From Alphaproteobacteria bacterium (GTDB lineage: Bacteria; Pseudomonadota; Alphaproteobacteria; Caulobacterales; Aquidulcibacteraceae), in contig JAPLOL010000090.1 in the NCBI GenBank assembly GCA_026400735.1, forward strand, positions 1 through 64,000: a stretch of DNA of 64,000 nucleotides, in the 5' to 3' direction. This document shows, in pieces, positions 7,578-14,969 of the stretch. The position numbers were made by a program, and so were the translations under genes. The notes below the pieces were generated by a model. It did not search any database. It had not been told where the DNA came from and saw nothing but the letters and a program-made list of their open reading frames with translations. Every line of letters begins with the position of its first letter. The stretch's first letter is position 1.

Positions 7578-7718
7578 CGTCAGCAGGTGGTGAAGAGGTC
7601 CGTTACTTCGACTGTTAATCGCGTGGTCGCGGGTTCGAGTCCCGCCAGGTCCTCCACTGTGGACCTGTAGCTCAGTTGGGAGAGCACGAAACGGTCTCGT
7701 CTGTTCCCCTGGCTGACG
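7578..7718 (+). ncRNA. Array unit 8, complete permuted tRNA-like module
   Basis: The terminal stem CGTCAGC-AGG/CCT-G-GCTGACG (7578-7587 with 7708-7718, one bulged G) is the longest in the array. The T arm is GCGGG-TTCGAGT-CCCGC (7629-7645). The acceptor CAGGTCC/GGACCTG (7646-7652 with 7661-7667) is fully Watson-Crick and closed by TCCACTGT. The D arm is GCTC-AGTTGGGA-GAGC (7670-7685). Upstream, CTGTTAA (7612-7618) looks like a tRNA-Asn anticodon loop. It lies closest to the Ro60 gene. Confidence 0.88.
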
Positions 7719-7778
7719 TTCTTTCGGCGATTGTCGCCAGCGTACAATGATGATGGAGTAGGAAGTGTAGGTGATGAG

Positions 7779-9101
7779 ATGGTGAAGCTGAACAAACCCC
7801 AGGCCGTGCGCACGCATGAGGGCGCAAAGGGCCGCGCGTTCACGCCGGAGGCGCAACTGCGCCGCGCATTGATGAACTCGATGCTCTGGGAAAACCAGTT
7901 CTACGAGGACGGCGTCGCCATCGCCGAGCGCATGGCTGCGCTCGTTCCGAAGGTGAAGGCCGAGACCGTCGCCGCGCTCGCCATCAAAGCACGCGAAGAT
8001 ATGAAGCTGCGTCACGCGCCGCTTTTGATCGTGCGTGAAATGGCGCGTCATGAAACGCATCGCGCGCTCGTGGCCGATACGCTTGAGCGCGTCATTCAGC
8101 GTCCGGACGAATTGACCGAATTCCTCGCCATCTACTGGGCCGATGCGCTCGGACCGATGCAGCAACGCAAGAAGGCTGCGGTCTCGGCGCAGATCAAGAA
8201 GGGCCTGGCGCGCGCATTTGCGAAGTTCGAGGCCTACCAGCTCGCCAAGTACAACCGCGATGGCGCTGTGCGCCTGCGCGACGTGCTGTTCATTACCCAC
8301 GCCAAGCCGAAAGACGAGGCGCAGGAAAAGATCTGGAAGCAGCTGGTCGATGGCAAGCTAACCTCCCCCGACACGTGGGAAGTCGCGCTGTCGGGCGGGG
8401 CCGACAAGAAGGAGACGTTCGAACGTCTGATCGCCGACAAGAAGCTCGGCGCCCTCGCTCTGTTGCGCAACCTGCGCAACATGCAGGTCGCCGGCGTTTC
8501 GAAGAAGGCGATCGGCAAGGCGCTCGATGAGATGCGTACCGATCGTGTTCTGCCCTACCGCTTCATCGCGGCCGCGCAGCACGCCCCGGACCTCGAACCC
8601 GAACTCGAACACGCGATGTTCCGTTCGATCGAGGGTCACGCAAAGCTGACGGGCAAGACGATCCTGCTTGTCGACGTTTCGGGCTCGATGGACTCCCCGC
8701 TTTCGGGGCGTTCGGAGATGCGCCGTCTCGAAGCCGCGAACGGTCTGGCCATTCTCGCACGCGAGATCGGTGAGGACGTCGAGATCTACACGTTCTCCGA
8801 TCACGTGAAGAAAATCGCGCCGCGCCGTGGCTTTGCACTGCGCGATGCGATCACCTCTTCGCAGCCGCATAACGGCACGTGGTTGGGCAAGGCCGTCACC
8901 GAAGTTGACCGCAAGGACGCGCGTTTGATCGTCTTCACCGACGAGCAATCGCATGATCCGGTGCCCGCGCCGAAGGGTGTTGGCTACATGGTCAACGTCG
9001 CGTCGTACCAGCACGGCGTTGGCCACGGCGATTGGCGTCGCGTCGACGGTTTCTCGGAAAAGATCCTAGATTGGATCATCGCCAGCGAAGCCGCGGAGTA
9101 A
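7779..9101 (+). CDS. rsr: Ro60-family RNA-binding protein (TROVE + vWA), Rsr
   Basis: A 440-residue orthologue of Ro60/Rsr. The N-terminal ~280 residues are the helical-repeat TROVE ring that binds Y RNA on its outside and RNA ends through its centre. The C-terminal part is a von Willebrand A domain with a MIDAS motif (DVSGSM near residue 301), a Thr in GTWLGKAV and an Asp in LIVFTDEQ. Bacterial Ro proteins work with Y RNAs, and in studied species with nucleases such as PNPase, in RNA quality control. Start ATG 7779 has AGGTGA upstream; an upstream TTG would add 16 residues from the leader. The protein is shorter than the ~530 residues usual for Ro60. The RNA array directly upstream supplies obvious ligand candidates. 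Confidence 0.92.
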   Translation: MVKLNKPQAVRTHEGAKGRAFTPEAQLRRALMNSMLWENQFYEDGVAIAERMAALVPKVKAETVAALAIKAREDMKLRHAPLLIVREMARHETHRALVADTLERVIQRPDELTEFLAIYWADALGPMQQRKKAAVSAQIKKGLARAFAKFEAYQLAKYNRDGAVRLRDVLFITHAKPKDEAQEKIWKQLVDGKLTSPDTWEVALSGGADKKETFERLIADKKLGALALLRNLRNMQVAGVSKKAIGKALDEMRTDRVLPYRFIAAAQHAPDLEPELEHAMFRSIEGHAKLTGKTILLVDVSGSMDSPLSGRSEMRRLEAANGLAILAREIGEDVEIYTFSDHVKKIAPRRGFALRDAITSSQPHNGTWLGKAVTEVDRKDARLIVFTDEQSHDPVPAPKGVGYMVNVASYQHGVGHGDWRRVDGFSEKILDWIIASEAAE

Positions 9102-9105
9102 AACG

Positions 9106-9140
9106 AAGGCCCGCGTTCCGTTAGGAGCGCGGGCCTTTTG
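9106..9140 (+). terminator. Terminator of the Ro60 gene, possibly bidirectional
   Basis: A 10-bp stem AAGGCCCGCG/CGCGGGCCTT (9106-9115 with 9128-9137), then TTTTGTTTT on the plus strand. The minus-strand side reads into TTCGTTTTA, so it may also stop the convergent RmlC-like gene. Confidence 0.85.
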
Positions 9141-9159
9141 TTTTCACTATCGATGTCGC

Positions 9160-9735
9160 TTAGAACCGCACTGGCATCGAGCTTGGCTTCACGCCGCTCT
9201 TTTCCGGTTGCACGAAATCCGGCCAAGCCTTGTCCTTGTCCGACATCTCCGAAACGGGCAGCGGCCACTTTAGTCCGAAAGCCGGATCGTCATGGCGATA
9301 GCCACCGTTTGAGTCCGGCACGTACATCGCCGAACAAAGATAGCTCACCTGCGTGTCGTCCACGAGCGTCTGGTAGCCGTGCGCAAAACCACGCGGCACA
9401 TAGAGCTGACGGCCGTTCTCGAACGACAGGTCGAACCCTTCCCACTTCAGATACGTGCTTGAGTGCGGGCGCATGTCGACGATGATGTCGTGCACGGCGC
9501 CTTGCAGCGCGCGGACGACCTTCACTTCGTAATGCGGATCGACTTGGAAGTGCATCCCGCGAACGGTGCCCTTCGTCTTCGAGTAGCCGGTGTTGTGCTG
9601 CGGGTAGCTGACCTCGAGATTGTTCTCGGCAAATTCCTTCATGCAGAAGGAACGGCCGAACCAACCGCGATTGTCGCCGAACGGCGTCATCTCGATGACG
9701 ACGACGTCCTGCAGTGTCGTCTTGTTGAATTTCAT
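9160..9735 (-). CDS. dTDP-4-dehydrorhamnose 3,5-epimerase family protein
   Basis: A 191-residue cupin of the RmlC/RfbC family, which epimerises C3 and C5 of dTDP-4-keto-6-deoxyhexoses. It shows RGMHFQ (catalytic His region), the family segment YVPRGFAHGYQTL, and a Tyr-containing stretch GGYRHDDPAFGLKWP. The family consensus RGLHYQ is slightly changed. Its ATG overlaps the stop of the upstream SDR epimerase by 4 bases, so the two are translationally coupled. The substrate may be rhamnose precursor or another nucleotide deoxysugar, because rmlA, rmlB and rmlD are not in the window. Confidence 0.85.
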   Translation of the reverse strand: MKFNKTTLQDVVVIEMTPFGDNRGWFGRSFCMKEFAENNLEVSYPQHNTGYSKTKGTVRGMHFQVDPHYEVKVVRALQGAVHDIIVDMRPHSSTYLKWEGFDLSFENGRQLYVPRGFAHGYQTLVDDTQVSYLCSAMYVPDSNGGYRHDDPAFGLKWPLPVSEMSDKDKAWPDFVQPEKSGVKPSSMPVRF

Positions 9736-10784
9736 TCCGCGGCCACCGCTTGCGCACCAGGACGCAGTTCGTTGGTGAGCATATCGTCAGCAAGCAGCTT
9801 CTTGATGTGCTTGATGCGGTTGTAGCGCGTACCTTCGAACTCTTCGACCGTGATGCCGCTCTTCTTATAGGCAGCGTACAGTTGCTCGGCGCCCTTCACG
9901 GCATCCCATTGCGGTTGGAAGCCCGGGAGCGTCTTCTTGATCTTCTCGAAGCTGACGCGATACGAGCGCGGGTCGGGGCCGGCTTCGCTGGTGAGCTCAA
10001 TCGTCGTGTTCGGCACGATGTCGCGCACGATCTCGGCGATCTGACGGACGGTGTAGTTGTGCGCCGTTTGGCCGACGTTGAAGGCTTCGCCGCGAACCAG
10101 ATCGGCCGGAGCTTCGAGCGCGGCGATAAAGGCGCGCGAGATGTCTTCGATGTGAACGATTGGGCGGATCGGCGTGCCATCCGACTTCAGAAGGATGACG
10201 CCCTTGGTCATGCCCCATGCGACGAGATTGTTCAGCACGATATCGAAACGCTGACGCGGTGACACGCCGTAAGCCGTCGCCGGGCGGATGAAGACTGGGC
10301 AAAAGTTTTCGTCTGCCATCGGCTTCACGTCGCGCTCAACCAGCACTTTCGATTCACCGTAGGCCGAGACCGGCGCGAGCTTGCCGGTTTCGTCGATCAT
10401 CTCGTCGCCTTCGGTCTTGCCGTAGTTCGAGCACGACGACGCGAAAATGAATTTCGGCACGCCGGCCTTCTTGGCCAGTTCAGCGATTTTGACCGACGCG
10501 AGGTGGTTCACGTCGTAGGTCAAGGTCGGGTTGAGATCGCTCAGCGGGTCGTTCGAGAGCGCCGCGAGGTGAATGATGGCGTCGAAGCCTTCGACATCTT
10601 CCAGGCGCACATCGCGCGTGTCACGGATGATGGTTGGGATGTCGTGAATCTTGCCGCCATCTTCAAACGTGCAGCGCGAGTAAAGATCAGCGTCGAGGCC
10701 GACAACTTCGTGCCCAGCCTTCATCAGCATGGGCGTCATCACCGTGCCGATATAGCCGCGTGAACCCGTCAACAGCACCTTCAT
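9732..10784 (-). CDS. NAD-dependent sugar epimerase/dehydratase (SDR)
   Basis: A 350-residue extended short-chain dehydrogenase: Rossmann motif GSRGYIG at the start, LAALSNDP region, Ser triad region FASSCSNYG, and catalytic Tyr-Lys in YGESK. It acts on a nucleotide sugar in the cytoplasm, most likely to make a precursor for the polysaccharide assembled by the neighbouring genes. The stop overlaps the RmlC-like start by ATGA. Which sugar it modifies cannot be read from sequence. Confidence 0.85.
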   Translation of the reverse strand: MKVLLTGSRGYIGTVMTPMLMKAGHEVVGLDADLYSRCTFEDGGKIHDIPTIIRDTRDVRLEDVEGFDAIIHLAALSNDPLSDLNPTLTYDVNHLASVKIAELAKKAGVPKFIFASSCSNYGKTEGDEMIDETGKLAPVSAYGESKVLVERDVKPMADENFCPVFIRPATAYGVSPRQRFDIVLNNLVAWGMTKGVILLKSDGTPIRPIVHIEDISRAFIAALEAPADLVRGEAFNVGQTAHNYTVRQIAEIVRDIVPNTTIELTSEAGPDPRSYRVSFEKIKKTLPGFQPQWDAVKGAEQLYAAYKKSGITVEEFEGTRYNRIKHIKKLLADDMLTNELRPGAQAVAAE

Positions 10785-10903
10785 GGAATTCTCGCCTCTC
10801 TCGTTAGCCCGCGCGTATCCAGCGTGCGGTCGTTTCTATTCTATGCTGCGAGCGCGCCCCGCCCCAAGGCCGGACACGTCCGCGTACTGATGTTTGTTCA
10901 TGC

Positions 10904-10929
10904 AAAAAGCGCCCCTCGCGTGGGGCGCT
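10904..10929 (-). terminator. Terminator after the sugar transferase
   Basis: On the minus strand AGCGCCCC/GGGGCGCT (8 bp, loop ACGCGA) is followed by TTTTTG. It begins 10 bases after the sugar transferase stop and separates that gene from the epimerase pair. Confidence 0.85.
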
Positions 10930-10938
10930 AATTCCGGC

Positions 10939-11766
10939 TCAAAGTGCGCCGGGATCTTTCTTCCAGAACAGCAGCGCCGCCGTCGCAGCGACGATCTCAA
11001 TCTCGCGCCACCAGGTCCAGTTGCGAACGTACTCGACGTCGTACTTGGTGCGGGCGCGGATCTTCTCTTCCGTTTCCGTCGGCCCACGGCAGCCGTTCAC
11101 TTGCGCAAGGCCAGTGACACCCGGGCGCGCGGTGAAGCGCTCCGGATAGGTCGCGTCGACTTTATGGAAATAGATGTCGTGTTCCAGCGCATGCGGGCGC
11201 GGGCCGATGATCGACATATCGCCCATCAACACGTTGAAAAGCTGCGGAAGCTCATCCCAGCTTGAGCGGCGCAGGAACGCGCCCAAACGCGTGATCCGCG
11301 CATCATGATGGACGGCTTGAACGACGCCGCGGTTTTCCATGACCGACATCGTACGGAATTTCCAAATCCTGAAGGTCTTGCGGCCGAGGCCACCGCGCTC
11401 CTGGCGGAAGATTGCATCGCCGGGGCTGTCCATTTTCACGGCGATCGCGGTCGCAACCAGGAGCGGCGCAAGCACGACCAGCGCGGAGGCGGACGAGCAA
11501 ATATCGAAGGCGCGCTTTGACCAGCCGCCGACCGGACGCTGCGCGGGCACGACGGTGGTCGCCGCCTTCCGTACAACTTCAACTTGGGGCTGCGGCTCCG
11601 CCAGAACCGGCGGCGCAGGCGAAGTAATCGCAGTAAGACGCGGCGCGCGCGACGTCGAGGGCGCGCGAACTGGTGCTGCGGCGCTAGCGCTTTCTCCGCT
11701 GGCTTTCGACTTCTCCTGCATAGCAACCCCGCGTGGCTCGCCTCGTTCTGTGCGAGCTCTCAGCAT
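10939..11766 (-). CDS. Undecaprenyl-phosphate sugar-1-phosphate transferase
   Basis: An initiating transferase of the bacterial sugar transferase family (PssY/ExoY type). It has an N-terminal Pro/Ala-rich cytoplasmic extension of ~90 residues, one membrane helix (ALVVLAPLLVATAIAV), then the catalytic core with FRQERGGLG, FRIWKFRTM, SSWDELPQL, GPRPHALEHD and ARPGVTGLAQVNG. It transfers a sugar phosphate to the lipid carrier, the first step of repeat-unit synthesis. ATG 11766 is preceded by AAGTGA; ATG 11721 is another option. It lacks the extra membrane helices of WbaP/WcaJ. Confidence 0.88.
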   Translation of the reverse strand: MLRARTERGEPRGVAMQEKSKASGESASAAAPVRAPSTSRAPRLTAITSPAPPVLAEPQPQVEVVRKAATTVVPAQRPVGGWSKRAFDICSSASALVVLAPLLVATAIAVKMDSPGDAIFRQERGGLGRKTFRIWKFRTMSVMENRGVVQAVHHDARITRLGAFLRRSSWDELPQLFNVLMGDMSIIGPRPHALEHDIYFHKVDATYPERFTARPGVTGLAQVNGCRGPTETEEKIRARTKYDVEYVRNWTWWREIEIVAATAALLFWKKDPGAL

Positions 11767-11919
11767 TTTCACTTAAAGACACCGTGAGCTCCTATTGCAA
11801 GCGCTCACTGATATCTCAGTACCGAATTCCAACCTTGCTCGCCCAACGCGCGAAGCAAGCACCAAAGCGAAACAGTTCGCTCAACACCTGTGGAAAACTC
11901 GCGTCCGGCGAAAACTGTC

Positions 11920-14112
11920 TCAGCTCTTCGAGAAGTCGTACGTCGGGTACGAGTAATAACCGGGCACGCGACGATCCAAACCGTTGAGTGCAACACCGCG
12001 AATGTTTGCGCCGGCATCGTTCAACTGCTGAAGCGCTGCGCGCACCGCGCGCATCGGCGTCTTCTGCCAACGTGAAACCAGCACTACAGCGTCAGCCTTC
12101 GCAGCGGCGACCCGCGTCTCGGCGACGGCCAACACTGGCGCGCAATCGAGAACGATGAGATCAAACGAGCCGCGAAGTTCCGCGATCAGACGGCTCATAT
12201 CCTCTGCGCCGAAGATTTCCTTCGGCGTGAAGCCAGAGCCGCTCACCGGCAGCACACACATGCCGCTGGCTTCATCGAGGTAGATAGCCTCGCGCCAAGT
12301 GGCCTCGCCCGAGAGCACTTGGAGGAGACCCACGTCCGGCTCGATGTCGAGAACTTCCTTCACCGAACGGCGGCGCAGGTCGCAATCGATAAGGAGCACG
12401 CGCTGGCCTGAGAGCGCTGCAACACGCGACAGGCAGAGCGATACCGTCGTCTTGCCTTCGTTCGGCAAAGCAGAAGTGATTGCCACAACTTGCGTTTTCG
12501 GTTGACCGGCCGCGAACAGGATCGTCGTCCGCAAAACCCGGAAGGCTTCCGTGAACGCCGACATCTGGCGCTCGATCATGTAGGCGGCCGGATGCTGGGC
12601 CGTAGTTGGAGACTGGCGAAGCTCGCTGCGACGGACCTGCGGGATGCTGGCAAGCGCCGGTGCGCCCGTCTTGCGTTCCACGTCGTCAGAGCTGGCGAAG
12701 CCATCATCGAGAGCTTCCGCGAGGAAGGCGCCGGCGAGGCCGAGGCCGAGCGCCAGAGCAAATGACATCACGAAGGAGATCGATAGGCGCGGCGAACTTT
12801 TTTCGTTCGGGACCGCTGCCGCAGAAATCAGTTCCGCCGGCGCCGTGTTGATCGTGCCTTGGTCGGCAAATTCGTGCGCGCGCTGGAGGAACGTCTCATA
12901 GACGGTGCGCGCAGCCGCGGCTTCACGCTCCAGTTCCCGCAGGCGAACCATTTCTGGGCCACCGCCGGCAAGCTCACGGCGCAGCGCGTTCAACGCTCCC
13001 TCCGCCTGAGCCACACGCGCGGCAGAAATATCAACATCGTTGCGCATGCCCGCTTGGATGCGGCGAGTCTCCGCCGTGATCTGGCTGCGGATGTCCGCAA
13101 GCTCGGCGCGCACGTTAGCGATCGCTGGGTGGGCTTCGCCGTAGCGGTTTTGATAATCGGCAAGCTGGCGGGCGACAGTCGCCTCTTGAGCCCGCAGCTG
13201 GCTGATGACCACCGAGTTCAAAACCACACCGACAGAGTCCGCCGAACCGCCCGAGTTCAGCATGTCCTGGAGCTGCGAGTAACGCGCCTGGCGCTCAGCT
13301 TGGTCCGAGCGCGCTTGGTTCAGGACATTCTGAGCGTCTGTAATCTGTTGCTCGATCAGCAGCGCGCCCTGGGTGGAAACCAAGCCGGTGCTGGCGCGGT
13401 ATTGCTCGACTTCGCTTTCCTTCGCTTCGACGTCGGAGCGAAGCTCGGCGAGGCGCGACGACAGCCAAGTGTTGGCGCGCGCGGCGCTCTCGATGCGGGC
13501 TTCGATTTGATAACGCTGAAACAATTCAACGAGGTGGTTCGCGAGCTGAGCAGCGCGTTCCGGATTTTGCGAGGTCGCCGAGACTTCCGCAGCGTAGGTC
13601 AGGCCACGGCGACGAACCGTGATCGCCCCGCTCACGGCCTTCACGACGGCCTGGCGGACTTCAGCGCGGTAAGCCACGGCAGCCGGGCTTTCATCGGTCG
13701 CCAGCGGCGCATCAGTATCGTCGAGAGCGCCGTTCCACTCCGGATCGCTCATCAGGTTCAAAGAATCGACCAAGCGGCCGGTCAACATGTCCGACCGCAG
13801 CACTTCAAGCTGAGAATCCACGACCGGCGCGGTCGGCGGTTGGTTTACGCGGCCATTCGGATCTTGCGGGCCAGGCAATTGCTCGCCGCCGCCGCTCATC
13901 ATGACGAGCGCCGTGGCGCTGTATTGCGGCGGCTGGATCATGAACACGGTGAATGCAAGTGCGAACGAGACCGCGCCGATGGCCGCGATCAACATCCAGC
14001 GGCGCATCAGGAATGCGAAGATCCATTTCAGGCTGAACGTACCGAGTTCGCCACCATCCTCGGGTGGGAGATTCATCTCACCCGTGGGCTTGCGAATGGC
14101 GATTACGTTCAT
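11920..14112 (-). CDS. Wzc-like polysaccharide co-polymerase / tyrosine autokinase
   Basis: About 730 residues: N-terminal Wzz domain with a membrane helix near residue 40 and a second near residue 450, long periplasmic coiled coil between them, and a C-terminal BY-kinase. Kinase motifs are Walker A ALPNEGKTT, Walker A' VLLIDCDLRR and Walker B FDLIVLDCAP. A tyrosine cluster (YYSYPTY) closes the protein, as expected for autophosphorylation. The family controls chain length and export of exopolysaccharide. ATG 14112 has AAGGA eight bases upstream and is preferred to an upstream in-frame start. It heads a minus-strand group with the sugar transferase. Confidence 0.9.
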   Translation of the reverse strand: MNVIAIRKPTGEMNLPPEDGGELGTFSLKWIFAFLMRRWMLIAAIGAVSFALAFTVFMIQPPQYSATALVMMSGGGEQLPGPQDPNGRVNQPPTAPVVDSQLEVLRSDMLTGRLVDSLNLMSDPEWNGALDDTDAPLATDESPAAVAYRAEVRQAVVKAVSGAITVRRRGLTYAAEVSATSQNPERAAQLANHLVELFQRYQIEARIESAARANTWLSSRLAELRSDVEAKESEVEQYRASTGLVSTQGALLIEQQITDAQNVLNQARSDQAERQARYSQLQDMLNSGGSADSVGVVLNSVVISQLRAQEATVARQLADYQNRYGEAHPAIANVRAELADIRSQITAETRRIQAGMRNDVDISAARVAQAEGALNALRRELAGGGPEMVRLRELEREAAAARTVYETFLQRAHEFADQGTINTAPAELISAAAVPNEKSSPRLSISFVMSFALALGLGLAGAFLAEALDDGFASSDDVERKTGAPALASIPQVRRSELRQSPTTAQHPAAYMIERQMSAFTEAFRVLRTTILFAAGQPKTQVVAITSALPNEGKTTVSLCLSRVAALSGQRVLLIDCDLRRRSVKEVLDIEPDVGLLQVLSGEATWREAIYLDEASGMCVLPVSGSGFTPKEIFGAEDMSRLIAELRGSFDLIVLDCAPVLAVAETRVAAAKADAVVLVSRWQKTPMRAVRAALQQLNDAGANIRGVALNGLDRRVPGYYSYPTYDFSKS

Positions 14113-14690
14113 TTCGACGTTCCTTGCCCGCGCAATTCTTCGGCGGGGCCCCGGCGTTTGAAAGCAATTACTCCGCCAGAACAAAAACGCTAGCGCGTCT
14201 TAACTTGGCACACAGAATTGGCAGTGCGTGCTTGATGAAAACGTCGCCAGTGTCGCTTTTGCGTCGCGGATTTTTGCCCGTAGCTGTCGCGAGAATGCAG
14301 ATATCGCGCGAGCCCATTGCGATACGCTTTTCGCCCGAGGCGCGAAGAAAAATGACAGTTGGCGTAATGTGCTTTCGCGGGCGTGGGAGCGCCGAGGACG
14401 AGTGGGCGAGTTGTGCGAATTGAATTCGCCTCATTGGGGAATTCATACTAGAGTTGCTAACAGTCGCAGACCTCGCTGCGTTGCACCCAAAGAGAGGCGA
14501 GCGAAGACACGGGAACTTGAAAGACGGGGCTGCGTTACCCCCAGGATCGACTGAAAATTGTCCGAAATTTAACTGACCAGAACCGATCATTCTGGCCCAT
14601 CAACTTTCGGGATAATTCCCGGCTCTTAGCGCCAAGAGCTTCAAGTCTGGCGATTGTGGATTGAGCGAGCGGACAGAGACTTTGGCTTAC
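14113..14690. other. Divergent intergenic region
   Basis: About 580 bases between the Wzc-like gene and the rightward small membrane protein gene. It must contain promoters in both directions. No convincing gene, terminator or repeat was seen, and the minus-strand open frame across it reads like non-coding sequence. Confidence 0.4.
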
Positions 14691-14870
14691 ATGGTTCCCC
14701 AGCCGCAGGCCGTCATTTCCAAGGCGGACATGCACATCTCTGCGGCGCCCCGGCCCGTCCAGAAGCGCTGGCCTATGGCGCTTTCGATATGGGCGGCGAT
14801 CGCGGTGAGCCTTGCTCTCTGGGCTGGCATCGTCTGGATCATCAGCGCGTTCATGGGCCTCTTCGCCTAA
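14691..14870 (+). CDS. Small single-helix membrane protein, hypothetical
   Basis: A 59-residue protein with a hydrophilic N-terminal half (MVPQPQAVISKADMH) and one membrane helix (ALSIWAAIAVSLALWAGIVW) near the C-terminus. A TTG at 14661 would add ten residues. It precedes the glycosyltransferase gene by 99 bases on the same strand. No family recognised. Confidence 0.5.
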   Translation: MVPQPQAVISKADMHISAAPRPVQKRWPMALSIWAAIAVSLALWAGIVWIISAFMGLFA

Positions 14871-14969
14871 TCCCCACCTCAAGCAGCGGGCGGCTTTGAC
14901 GGCCCGACTATTGCTCTGGCAGCACCTTGAATTCACCCGTCCAAGCGGGATTTTTGGGCTGCCTGATTA

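Larger units (their letters stand above)
6700..7718 (+). repeat. Tandem array of Y-RNA-like / tRNA-like RNA units
   Basis: Seven units and one remnant share a pattern: a unit-specific stem strand ending in GG (or AGG), then TGGTGAAGA(G), a variable interior, then GTTCC, then CC plus the exact complement of the stem strand. Stem pairs are CCAGG/CCTGG, TTGTCGG/CCGACAA, CAACGG/CCGTTG, TTGGCGG/CCGCCAA, TGGCGG/CCGCCA, CAGCCGG/CCGGCTG and CGTCAGC/GCTGACG. This covariation is strong evidence for folded RNA on the plus strand. Spacers are mostly 6-19 bases (one of 44) and no terminators lie between units, suggesting one precursor that is processed. The array ends 60 bases before the Ro60 gene. Antisense frames read IRTR/FEPA-type strings, a typical artefact of tRNA T arms. 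Confidence 0.88.

Noticed and set aside
6971-7718. Ordinary tRNA genes in units 3 and 8
   Set aside because: T arm precedes D arm, the acceptor strands are joined by a closed loop, and no complete anticodon arm exists.
6700-7718. CRISPR array
   Set aside because: Unit lengths vary from 68 to 185 bases, the conserved strands are internal to hairpins with unit-specific stems, and no cas genes are nearby.
6197-8300. Several minus-strand open frames reading strings like GIRTRD, GLEPATTR and LFTT
   Set aside because: These are translations of T-arm and conserved stem strands of the RNA array read backwards, a well-known false-protein pattern around tRNA-like sequences.
12859-14193. 444-codon plus-strand open frame opposite the Wzc-like gene
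   Set aside because: It is a shadow of a high-GC gene; the minus-strand protein has complete Wzz and kinase motifs and a good ribosome-binding site.
14203-14223. Sigma-54 promoter (TTGGCAC...TTGGCA)
   Set aside because: Spacing between GG and GC is 12 bases rather than 10.
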